Notes under the pieces: model-generated
What the model was told of the DNA's origin: nothing
Databases searched by the model: none
What the model saw: only the letters and a program-made list of their open reading frames with translations
In this document: piece after piece, positions 12,476 through 22,310 of the stretch
How the letters are laid out: each line of letters opens with the position of its first letter
Position numbering within the stretch: position 1 is the stretch's first letter
Made by a program: the position numbers and the translations under genes
From: Odobenus rosmarus divergens
Lineage: Eukaryota > Chordata > Mammalia > Carnivora > Odobenidae
DNA: 64,000 bases
Direction of reading: 5' to 3'
Assembly: GCF_000321225.1 (NCBI RefSeq)
Contig: NW_004450404.1
Coordinates: 1,530,269-1,594,268 of the forward strand

Positions 12476-13408
12476 TCAAATTCAGACAGGGAAAGGAAAC
12501 ACAGGGCACACGCCACTATGTTGTCAACTCGAGCCCAATGCTTGCCTCCACGAAAAGCTGATGGCGACCCCAAATCACAACGACCACCTCTAGTCCTAGG
12601 TGCTGTTGGAAATTTGACATTCAAATTATTTCACAACTATGAATTATGGCACTTTTAAATCTCGCTTTAAAAGGAGGAATTTTAAAAAAAAAAAGAAAAA
12701 GAAAAAAATCGGACAAGCAAAGCCTTTCTGTCTTCTAGCCCAGAGCTCACCACGGCTCCTCCCGGTGGCACTTTCTCCTGCTCAGGTTGGGGGAAGCTCT
12801 GGGTCTTTGGGAGAAAGGAAATCCACAAGGATAACACAAAGGGAGTTAGCTTGTATCCTCCAAGAGGACTGTACTTGAAAACCAGGTCTTCAGCAGCATA
12901 GGCAGCCTGGGCACCCTCCCAGGGAGACGCCCACAGGGAATCGGGACAGCAGGGTCTGCGCCTGGAGGCACATGATGTGACCCTGGGACGCTGAGCCTGA
13001 GCGCGTTAGGACACATCAAGTGTGGGCAGCACTGACTAGGACACTTGTTTCAAACTGGACATACCCAAATAGGAGTTTTAGGGGAGACAAGTGAACAAAA
13101 ACACCTGCCCTGAAAAGGTAGCATATAAGAGCTCCCAGGTAAGGCTGGGGGAAAAAAAAAACCAACATAAGGAAATCGACCCCTTTTTCTGCTATTTAAA
13201 CGTGGTGCGAAAGCAAAAATTAGCTCAGAATGAGACAGTATCTGCGCAGCCATTCATCAGGCTGGCGTACCAAACGCAGACACAGACAACTACAACGTGA
13301 ACGGGAAATAGGATTTCTCCCAAGCACACACTGCAGCCGGAAAGGGTCCTAACACCCCCTTCTCCAAGCACTACTGCTTTCTTACTCCCAGAGAAAGTTG
13401 GTCCTCTA

Positions 13409-13817
13409 TTTTTTTTTAAAGATTTTATTTGTTTGGGCGCCTGGGTGGCTCAGTTGGTTAAGCGACTGCCTTCGGCTCAGGTCATGATCCTGGAGTCCCG
13501 GGATCGAGTCCCGCATCGGGCTCCCTGCTGCTCAGCGGGGAGTCTGCTTCTCCTTCTGACCCTCCCCCCTCTCATGTACTCTCTCTCTCTCATTCTTGCT
13601 CTCTCAAATAAATAAATAAAATCTTTAAAAAAAAAGATTTTGTTTATTTGACAAAGAGAGACAGAGTGGGAGAGGGAACACAAGCAGGGGGAGTGGGAGA
13701 GGGAGAAGCAGGCTTCCCGCCGAGCAGGGAGCCCGATGTGGGGCTTGATCCCAGGACCCTGGGATCATGACCTGAGCCAAAGGCAGACGCTTAACGACTG
13801 AGCCACCCAGGCGCCCA
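13409..13817 (-). mobile_element. CanSINE (reverse) interrupted by a second, nested SINE
   Basis: The outer element runs in reverse, from a T-rich tail at 13409 to the head ending 'gagccacccaggcgccc' at 13817. A perfect 15-bp target-site duplication aaagttggtcctcta lies at 13394-13408 and 13818-13832. Its tail region is split by the forward SINE at 13435-13632. Confidence 0.95.
13435..13632 (+). mobile_element. CanSINE nested inside the outer reverse CanSINE
   Basis: Forward full-length copy with GGGCGCCTGGGTGGCTCAGT head, CT-rich body and AAATAAATAAATAAAATCTT tail. Its target-site duplication is 17 bp with two mismatches (aaagattttatttgttt at 13418-13434, aaagattttgtttattt at 13633-13649) and derives from the outer SINE's own tail, so this insertion is the younger of the pair. 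Confidence 0.95.
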
Positions 13818-13898
13818 AAAGTTGGTCCTCTAAAACCACAGACTATCAGAAATTTTGCTTTTGTTTATATCATATCAGTCAGAATGAAATGTTCCACT

Positions 13899-14118
13899 TT
13901 TTTTTTAAACATATTATTTTTTTTAAGATTTTATTTATTCATTTGAGACACAGAGATAGAGAGAGAGAGAGCATGAGCAGGGAGAGAAGCAGAGGGAGAG
14001 GGAGAAGCAGGCTCCCCACTGAGCCAGGAGCCTGATGTGGGGCTCGATCCCAGCACCCTGGGATCATGACCTGAGCTGAAGGCAGACGCTTAACATCTGA
14101 GCCACCCAGGCACCCCCC
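13899..14118 (-). mobile_element. CanSINE (reverse), first unit of a tandem pair
   Basis: Reverse CanSINE from a T-rich tail to the head at 14101-14118 (gccacccaggcacccccc). It abuts a second reverse CanSINE. The pair as a whole is bounded by one target-site duplication, tgaaatgttccact, at 13885-13898 and 14329-14342. Confidence 0.93.
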
Positions 14119-14121
14119 ACT

Positions 14122-14328
14122 CTTTTTTTTTTTTTCTTAAAGATTTTATTTCTGTATGTATTTGAGAGAGAGAGCAAGAGCACATGAGCGGGGGTGGAGG
14201 GCAGAGGGACAGGGAGAAGCAGACTTCCCGCTGAGCAGGGAGCCAACGTGGGGCTCCATCCCAGGACCCTGAGATCATGATGTGAGCTGAAGGCAGACAC
14301 TTAACTGACTGAGCCCCCCAGGTGCCCC
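14122..14328 (-). mobile_element. CanSINE (reverse), second unit of a tandem pair
   Basis: Reverse CanSINE with T-rich tail, AAAGATTTTATTTCTGTATG, GA-rich body and head ending 'gagccccccaggtgcccc'. It shares the outer duplication with the unit at 13899-14118, so one unit inserted into the T-rich junction of the other. Confidence 0.93.
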
Positions 14329-16279
14329 TGAAATGTTCCACTCTTGACTGAGGGAACGAAGTCACTGTGACATAGAAAAGCAGCCTTGATTCCCCACGCA
14401 AGTGCAGAGCCTCACTTAAAGAGTTCTGAACACAGCACTGCACACTTATCTTAACTCGGTGGTTCCCAAAGAAATGACCTGGGTGCACCTCCCAGTACAG
14501 ATCTGATATTGACCATTTCAGCACAGCCCGGCGTTGCTTGGAGCCTAGCAAAATACTGCTTCATTTACATTTCACTGCATTCCTCCTCCAAACTGGTAAC
14601 TACTCTTTTTTGTTTGGTGCGATGGTGCTGCACAGATTCTCCTATGCAGTCTCCCCGGTGCAATGAGCCAATAAACCTTTGTGGGGCAAGGGTCTGTCTT
14701 GGTGCTCTTGGGCTGATTCGTCTGGGGCAGGGACTAGAAAGAACGAAGGGTCTGTCAAGCCCCATGGAACACCAGCAACTACCACTAATCCCTCAGAAAC
14801 CCCAAATAAGCTCCAGGGTCCTATGTGAACCAATGTGTTGTTTTCCAACTGGTGACTGTGAACTTGAGAAAGAGGACCCATGGCCACTATGCCGATTTTA
14901 CAAGACTCTGTCCAATATAGAGCCTCGTTAAATTGTAAGTCGTTTCTAATTCTCCACGTGCTCAACCATGAGTCCACGGCACCTTTCTGGGCTGTATGGT
15001 GGGGATATCGAGTAGAGCACATAAGCTCCCGCCTTGAGGGACCAATGATCACCACAAGCCACCCTTTGTCACCACCCCAGGGGACAACTCCTAAGAAGGG
15101 AGTCAATGAACAAAGTGCCCAGAAAGGTGGTACAAACGTCCAGGGATGGAGTGAGGGGAGGTCAGGCAGGGAGGGCAGGTTTAGCCTTTGCCCCACGGTC
15201 ATCATTTATTCCAAAGCCTGACCTGCCTTTGTTCAAATTTTATCAAGGATTACCTTTTTCCTAACCCTCCTGCTCAACTGGTCCTCCGAATCTCCGAGAC
15301 TGAACTGTTTGTTCAGAAAGAGCTAAATAGCCATTTCTCCGGGCTCTTTTTCTATCCCACAGAGGCCACGGATCTGCATCAATTGTAGTAAGAGTCGGGG
15401 AAATTCCAGATGTGGCGAGCTGGAGGATTCTCAGGGTACTTCATTTATGAATATTTAGACAGTTTCCCTCTTGTTATGAAAATCATGGCAATCTGTTCCC
15501 CAGCATGCGTTTCAGATGAGTTTCAATATCATAAAAGCTTTACTGGGGGAGGGGAGAGGATGTTAGTTGTTTAAATAAATCCTGATCAGCTGAGTTTCAC
15601 TTTCCCTCAGAAAAGACCAATCTACATGAACATTTTTTGAATCATCATAACTTAATCCTTCAGCTTGCCGAGGACAGAGATGTGAAGAAGGGACTTCTCT
15701 CCTCTGAACTGCCAGGTGGTAGTTGTTAGAGATCTGTCTGCTAACCAGAAGCCCTGCTCCCAAGCTCAGGGTCATTTCTAATAGTCAGCCAGCACTCTTG
15801 TGTCCTTCCACCTGAACATGGGAGTTGCATCAAAATCTGAAAGCAGCAAAATGTTCCCGCTGCAGGGGGCTTTTTAGTGGACCTAGGTGCTTTGTGGAAA
15901 TCAAGGGAGAACAAATACCCCAGAATTTGCTCTTGACAATGAAAACCAGAAAGTAGGTTGGGTGATATTAACCACAGAAATTCTTGCTCTGGGTCCATGA
16001 AAAACATGTCAATAAACGTCCTTCAAGCCTTCGCTGAAAGTGAGAATTCTCCTTCTGACCTGCTACCCACTTACACGCATACTTACACCTATACCCGATG
16101 ACATCTCATATTCCTACTGAACGGTACCCATCTTCCTTCTGCCCCTCCCATCTGGCTGCTCAGTTCTTTGAACGCAGAAACCTTTTACTCTGAATCATAA
16201 AGCTTTTGGAATTGAATCAGAGAATGAAGATGCTGAAAGCAACCTCAGGGGTTTTCTCTAGCACAACCCTCTGACTTCA

Positions 16280-16410
16280 AAGGCAACACAGACAATGAAG
16301 AGCAAGGCCAGAGAAATAAAATTACTGGCCCAAGGTCACACACCTAGCGAATAACACAGCTGGTCCTAGAATCGGCACTGCCGACTCTTAGCCCAAACAC
16401 ACCACCCAGC
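16280..16410 (-). repeat. MIR-like remnant (reverse)
   Basis: 'aaattactggcccaaggtca', 'cacacctagcgaataacaca' and 'gctggtcctagaatcggcac' match the reverse MIR core order. Confidence 0.7.
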
Positions 16411-16629
16411 GTCTATAAAAACACTCGTCAGTAACAACCTATCCCCTCACCATGAAGCTTCCAGAGAGCCAGGTGGATGGACGTAATTAATAGATACTTG
16501 TAGGACTGAACAAGGCTTGGGTTAGAGCCAGGATCCTCCCACATGCTTGAAGGAGCTGAATATTCGGATCTGTGTTAATACCTAGACCCAGGAAGCCCAT
16601 CTTAGATCCCAGAATTACTCTCAAACTAC

Positions 16630-16955
16630 ACTGTCCAATATGGTGGCCACTAGGCACATGTGGCTACTGAGCATTTGAAATGTGGCTGTTTCACGTTAGA
16701 TGTGCCATGCATATAAAATACACGCTGGATTGTGAAGACTCATATAAATAAAGAATAAAAGTATCTCACTTAACAATTTTATACGGGTTAAATGTTGAAA
16801 AGATAACATTGGGGATATACTGAGTTAAATAAAATATACTTAAATTAGTAAGTTTACTTGTTTCTTTTTAAAAAACGTGGCTACTTGATAATGTAAAATC
16901 ATGTATGCGGCTCACATAATATTTCTATTAGCCAGCACTGCTCTAACACACAGCT
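16630..16955 (-). repeat. Ancient DNA transposon (hAT-type MITE, subfamily not assigned)
   Basis: Left end 'actgtccaatatggtggcca' with 'ctaggcacatgtggctactg'. The right end, read in reverse, gives 'ctggctaatagaaatattat' and 'gtgagccgcatacatg'. The two ends are complementary in type (…gtccaatagaaat… versus …gtccaatatggt…), as in the common mammalian element with that terminal sequence. It is A/T-rich internally. Confidence 0.7.
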
Positions 16956-17724
16956 ATCTGCCTCCCCCAGCCCAACTAATCTTTCCAGAAAGACTCGAAT
17001 CTCCTGTCTGCAGACATTACAGAGGGCGAAAAGAAAGCATCAAGGACATGATCTTATCCTAGGGCTAGTTCTTGAGACCCAAGGATTAGTCACTTAAGCA
17101 GGCCTCGCAGACTGTCCTGCTTTGTGCCATATCCCTACAAGTGACCCTTGGGTCCCTACTGCTCAGCCTCCCCCAAAAGCAACCCACAAGTCACCCAAGG
17201 TCCTATTTCCTCTGGATAGAGGTGAACAATCTACAGGGAATTTCAACTTTACTTCTATGGGAACTCTTGTTTTGACTTTACTTCTAATGGAAACTCCATG
17301 AAGAAAAACTCAGTTTCTCGGATTACTATTTCTGCAAACAAGTCAGGTTGGTAAAGACCGCTGGTTGTCACATATCATGAGGACAGCCTGTCCTGGGGAC
17401 CATATTCCAATCACCTTTGAGGCTTGATGGGCCTTCTCCTTTTCATTTTCCTGCCTAGTCCCCATTCTGGCTGTCCAAGCAACTTTGCAAATAACAGTGA
17501 TCATTTATAAACTTGTTAATAGCCATAACTACAGAATAAGCAGTGGAATGGAAGGAAGGGCAGGCCACTGTCCAACAAAAGAAATGTTTGCATAAATGAT
17601 TTAACGTTTAATTCTTCAAAATTCCTTAGTGCCCAAAGGCAGGTTTAGCATGATAAGCCTATGGCCTGCATGAATAAATATGGGGCCAGTTTCTCCTTAG
17701 GAACATGCATGAGCCTCAAACAGT

Positions 17725-17925
17725 GGTTCTGAAGGTGTGGGCCCCTAAACCAGGAGCAGCAGTGGCACCTGGGAATTCCTTAGAAAAGCACATTTTCAGG
17801 TCTCACCCCAGACCCAGTGATTCAGAAATTCTGGAGGTGGGACCCAGCAATGCGGGGGGTAGGGCCCAGCTCTCCAGGTGATGCTGGAGCACACTCGAGT
17901 ATAAGAACCACGGGGCTAGAGCCTC
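17725..17925 (-). repeat. MER5A-type hAT-Charlie element (reverse)
   Basis: 'cagtggttctgaaggtgtgg', 'ggtctcaccccagacccagt', 'ctccaggtgatgctggagca' and terminal 'gtataagaaccac' are the reverse-strand landmarks of MER5A. Confidence 0.85.
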
Positions 17926-18477
17926 AGGCGAGGGGGCTTTCTGCCTAGGATCGGGAGTCTGACTGTACCATTAACAGACGGAAGGCATGTAGATTTCATC
18001 TGAACCCTAAGCATTAAGGGAGAGCTCTGGCATCTGCATCTGTGCCATCCATGAACTTATTTATCAAAGCCACCGTTTTTGGCTTGGCAAGTCCCACAAA
18101 TTCATTTTCTGAAGTCTAAGGCAGTCTCACTCACATGTTCTCGAAACTACCTGTTTTGCCCTGCAAAACGAGCCTCTGGTATATCATTTTGCAATTAAAA
18201 GAATAAAGCTATGCTTTGCTCTTATCTGAATCATAATTATATATGTGTGATTTATGTTCTCTCAATCTTTGGCTTTCCAAACTAGATTAGTAGTCTGTCC
18301 ACATTATCCTCATAAGACAATCTGAGGCTGAAAAGAAAAAAAACAAAAACAAAAACATAAAATCTGTAGAAGGAATTGAAGTAATTGTTTCTGACCAGAG
18401 CCTGCCCAGAATGCCCTAGTCACTGGAAGGATAAAGAAAGGAATTGGAGGCTTGCCAGGTCAAGAACTACAAATTCA

Positions 18478-18612
18478 GGATGCCCAGGTACATTTGCATT
18501 TCAGATAAACAATAAATAGTGCATGGGACTTACTTGTAACCAAAAAATTGTTCACTGTTTATTCGAAATGTCAGTGTACCTGGACATCCTGTATTTTCAC
18601 TGGCAACAATCT
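18478..18612. repeat. Palindromic MITE (MER53-like; name uncertain)
   Basis: The left arm 'aggatgcccaggtacatttg' then 'catttcagataaacaataaa' is mirrored by the right arm 'tgtttattcgaaatgtcagt' then 'gtacctggacatcctgtatt'. The element is thus almost one imperfect inverted repeat with arms of about 45 nt. Confidence 0.7.
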
Positions 18613-19154
18613 AGAGTAGGGAATACTGCCCTTTGGGAAGGTTGTGGGGAGACAGCTATCCTCAAACCCTTAAAGAGCTGTCAGGAGAAAAATGGGCTAA
18701 TACCAATGTAGACTCAGAGACTAAAATTCGTGGGTAAAAGTTACAGGAAGAGCGTATGCAGCTCAATGGAAGAAAGACATTTGTACGTAGAGAGATTGCA
18801 GCCGAGAGGCATGGAGAACACCGGCAGGAAGGCAGGGTTTGGGAGTGCTGGCTGAGGGTGGAGGCTAAAAGCCAGGGCCTCCCGGGCCTGAAGGCCTGCG
18901 AATCTGCAAACTGTTGAGATGCCATTCTCCAGAATCTTTCTGCCTTCCGAACTATGCAAAGTGCTTGGGTTTACATGGATAAGCCCTGGCTCTGCACATG
19001 GACAAGATACAGGTGGCAGGAAAGAGCCACGTTCCAGAAAGGAGAAAACCCCCAGGAGTTCTGAACCTACCTTGTGCCCACCCACCGGCAGGACCTCGGG
19101 AAACACATTTGGGGTATTTTTTGTGACGTGTTTTAAAAAGCCATTAAGGTGAAG

Positions 19155-19285
19155 GGGATTAAAGAGTATACTAATTATGATGTGACCCGAGTAATGTAGA
19201 GAACTGTGGAACCACTCTATTGTTCACCTGAAACCAATACAACACTGTATGTTAACTACCCTGAAATTTAAAATAAAAAAAGTGA
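19155..19285 (+). repeat. L1 3'-end fragment of carnivore type
   Basis: 'ccgagtaatgtagagaactg', 'ttgttcacctgaaaccaata', 'caacactgtatgttaactac' and 'aaatttaaaataaaaaaa' form the 3' terminus of a LINE-1 lineage common in carnivores. It is 5' truncated, and I see no clean target-site duplication. Confidence 0.8.
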
Positions 19286-19385
19286 AACAGCCATTGGGAT
19301 TATGTGAGGATTTTTCAAAGGCATTTCAATAACGAAAAAACCCTAACTGTTCCCGAGTGTAAAATGGAGATCTAAGGAAACTCAC

Positions 19386-19461
19386 TCTTTGTCTTGCTGT
19401 CCATTTCTGGTTTTGACGGGTCCGGAGTTGCTGTAGTTGGAGGTAACTTCTTTCCAATAGT
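19386..19461 (-). CDS. SH3KBP1: SH3KBP1 internal exon: linker between SH3-B and SH3-C
   Basis: A 76-nt exon lies between acceptor ctttcctcctcag and donor gtgagt (minus strand). It encodes 25 residues, [20 protein letters not shown] then DSKTK, plus the first base (A) of a codon finished by CC in the next exon, giving Thr. The upstream intron is phase 0 and the downstream one phase 1, so skipping this exon would break the frame into the SH3-C exon. The segment is the disordered linker that joins the second and third SH3 domains of the CIN85 adaptor. Compared with the human protein as I remember it, positions corresponding to Ala, Ser and Thr are proline here and one Arg is Lys. Identity rests on the TIGKKLP start, the downstream ATPD and EMDS blocks, the phase match and the order of exons. 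Confidence 0.95.
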
Positions 19462-21447
19462 CTGAGGAGGAAAGAGATCATTTTACTTAAAGAGATGATT
19501 CTCCCCATTAAGCAAAGAAATAAAATCAAGTTCATCATGGCAAAATGCTCCCGACTGCTTTGAAAAAACCACACACTTAAGTTTTCGCGGCTCTGTCTGG
19601 TGGGCGCGGTTCTCTGACGGGCCGGACCCTCGCTGACGAACAAACGGGAGAAGCAGGTGGAAAGGGCTTTATCCTTGGAGGCACTCAGTACCTTTTACTC
19701 CCACTCTTCCCTGATGTCCTCATTAAAAGGTTGATTACTTTCAGCAGACTGGACAGGCATATTTCCTCTCACGCTGTGAGAAGCTGACTACATCTGTGGA
19801 CGCAGAGCGCCTGGCCCAGAGGAGGGGCTCACAAGTGTCTGCAGAGTCGGAGAATGGGAGTAAGAGGCAAAGAACAAAAAGACAGAAAGAAGGAAAGGAT
19901 AAAGGAATGCAGGGCCAGCAGGACGGGTGGATGGGCAAGTGGAAGGCTAGGTAGAAGCCAGAGTGTCCAGAGCAACAGTGCCCTACCGCATCTCCCAGCC
20001 ATCAAAAAGCCAACCTGCCGTGCAGGGTACCAGCAAACACACCCACGTCCCCGAGGACAGCTCTATGTGTCCCAGAGACAGAACACGGAGGGCCTGCAGC
20101 CCTCTTCCCACCAGCCTTTTAGCCTTCAGGGGCTTTGAGAGAGGCCGGTGTCACAAATCCTAGGTGTTTATTCACTAGCCAAAAAAAAAAAAAAATGATG
20201 CGTTCGTTCGGAGTTTATTTTCTTTCCTTCATTCAAAGCTAATTCTATTATCATTGATTATTTATGAACCATCCACAGAAAAGACCCATATTGTCTCCAA
20301 CTAAAGATGCTCCGGAAAACACAAGCGACTCAGAGGCTCAAAGTATCAAAAAGGAAAAATCACACAGCAAACAAAATGATGGTTCCAAAGGTGAGGTCTC
20401 TTCCCACTCTCCTCTTTTGCCACCACATTGGTGTGATCCTGTTTAATGCTCAAGGAAACTGTCTTTGGATACCAGGGAAACAGCTGTCAAAACCAAGTAG
20501 CTGGGGGAATCAAGCTTCCCTAGTGAGAATTCCAGCCACTGGGAAAACCAAACACATCTGCCCCTCGAACACACGAAGAGGAATGAACGGCATAATTCAA
20601 AAACCAGCCCAGTGGAATGTTGCTTCAAATAAAACGAATTCACCACAGTTTTTAACTTGAAAAAGTTCTTCATGCCTCAAATGTTGAAACTAACATTAAA
20701 TATGAATAAATCACAGAAAGAGGGTAAGATAAATCAAATCCTCAGCCCTTCATGAATTTTTAAAAACATTTGTGACAGAAAGCTTTTACATTTTACACAG
20801 TGACATTTTTATTTAGTACCACAGGGCCTTCTAAATTGGATAAAAAATGAAATCCAAAATATCATGCTGCCCCTCAACTGCTGCTAAGTACTCAAACTAA
20901 TAATATTTTGTGGTTCCAAGGAAGCATCAAGGAGGAAAAAAGGGTGTTGTTATTTGGCCATAAGGTCAAATTTGACCAAAAATAGTCCTAAGAAATGTCT
21001 TGAAAAATCAGGGAGTGCCGGTAAAAGTAGACACTATCAAAAGTGTCATTCACATTTCTGTTCACATTTCCAGTGGTGTCCCCCTCTATCTCCATTCTTC
21101 CCTTATGGACCGACTGGAACAAAGCACCACTGTCATTAACTCATTCGGAAGAAGAAAAGCAAAACCATTAATACTTGAGTGATTCCTGATAGTGGAGAGA
21201 GGAAGTCAGGAAAATACAGAAGGAAACACTGCTCAATCCTGACTTGGGTTCCTCTCTGGGTAAAAAGGAGGCTTCCAGTGGTTTGGGCTTTAAACCAAAT
21301 GCCTTCCTTTAGGGAAACCTTCACCGGTTGTGTGTTCTTACAACTCCCCCTTATTTAGTCACAAAAGGAAGCACTGCCCATGGTCTCTGATGCCCTGGCT
21401 TACAGGACAGTGCAAGCTAAGAGACATCAAGAAAAGCCACCAGTTTT

Positions 21448-21628
21448 GTGGGCTCCTGGGTGGCTCAGTTGGTTAAGCGACTGTCTTCAGCTCAGGTCAT
21501 GATCCTGGAGTCCCAGGATTGAGTCCCACATGGGGCGCTCAGTGGGGAGTCTGCTTCTCCCTCTGACCCTCTCCCCCCTCATGCTCTCTCTCATTCTCTC
21601 TCTCTCAAATAAATAAATAAAATCTTTG
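21448..21628 (+). mobile_element. CanSINE, first unit of a head-to-tail dimer
   Basis: Forward CanSINE (gtgggctcctgggtggctca head, CT-rich body, CAAATAAATAAATAAAATCT tail) that runs directly into a second forward copy. The shared duplication aagaaaagccaccagtttt lies at 21429-21447 and, with one mismatch, at 21820-21838. Confidence 0.95.
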
Positions 21629-21819
21629 GGCACCTGGGTGGCTCAGTTGGTTAAGTGACTGCCTTCGGCTCAGGTCATGATCCTGGAGTCCCGGGATCGA
21701 GTCCCGCATCGGGCTCCCTGCTCAGTTTGCTTCTCTGTCTGACCCTCTTCCCTCTCGTGCTCTCTATCTCTCATTCTCTCTCTCTCAAATAAATAAAATA
21801 AATCTTTAAAAAAAAAGAA
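21629..21819 (+). mobile_element. CanSINE, second unit of a head-to-tail dimer
   Basis: Starts GGGCACCTGGGTGGCTCAGT straight after the ATCTT tail of the first unit, and ends in an A-rich tail before the 3' copy of the shared duplication. The absence of a duplication between the units suggests either insertion into the first unit's tail or mobilisation as a dimer. Confidence 0.95.
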
Positions 21820-22094
21820 AAGAAAAGCTACCAGTTTTACTTCTATACGGAAAGACACGTGAACGCAGAGCTTACTCTGTTCTTTTTTCTATTTCAGAAA
21901 ATACAGCATACAGGTCTCTGTATGGATCCCAGCAACAGGGGTGATGGTGAGGCTGATAATGTGCTCATCTGCCAGGGGTACTAGACTTAAATTAACTCCT
22001 TCTTTCTTCTTCTGGGGCCATGATTGAAGGTCAAGAGTAAGGCAAGCTCCTCCCCTCTCAGGCTGGTCCCCCAGGCGTCCCAGAGATGGGAATC

Positions 22095-22310
22095 GTTCAG
22101 CTGTTTCTCTCTTCTCCAGGACCTAGGCCTAGAGAAGGATGGCTCCCAGATGGCACTGGTATCACTGGGAACTTGCTAGTAAAGCAAATTCCCGGGCCCC
22201 ACCCTAGACTTTCTCAATCAGAAACTCTGGGGATGGTGCCTGGCAGTCTGTCTGAACACACCCTCCAGGGGATGCTGATGCACGCTCAAGATTGAGAAGC
22301 ACTGACCTAG
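22095..22310 (-). repeat. MER5A-type hAT-Charlie element (reverse)
   Basis: 'tatcactgggaacttgctag', 'gggccccaccctagactttc', 'aatcagaaactctggggatg' and 'ctcaagattgagaagcactg' match reverse MER5A in order. Confidence 0.85.

Larger units (their letters stand above)
5665..19385 (-). other. SH3KBP1: SH3KBP1 intron (13,721 bp, phase 1)
   Basis: Intron between the linker exon and the SH3-C exon. The donor is gtgagt (19380-19385 on the minus strand) and the acceptor cttacag ends at 5665. It interrupts a codon after its first base. Content is two old short CanSINEs (6.4 and 10.2 kb), a SINE cluster (13.4-14.3 kb), MER5A, MER20, MIR and L2 fragments, an LTR-like stretch (7.6-8.2 kb), an L1 3' fragment (8.5 kb), a (CA)n microsatellite and a palindromic MITE (18.5 kb). 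Long stretches such as 9036-10120, 10800-11790, 12880-13390, 14343-16270, 16960-17720 and 17930-18470 show nothing I can classify. The longest open frame (minus strand 14642-15205) has no recognisable domain and is treated as chance. Confidence 0.9.

Noticed and set aside
14642..15205. 187-residue open frame on the minus strand, the longest in the window
   Set aside because: Overlapped by open frames on the other strand, no domain, low-complexity composition, and no splice or promoter context. Expected by chance in 64 kb.
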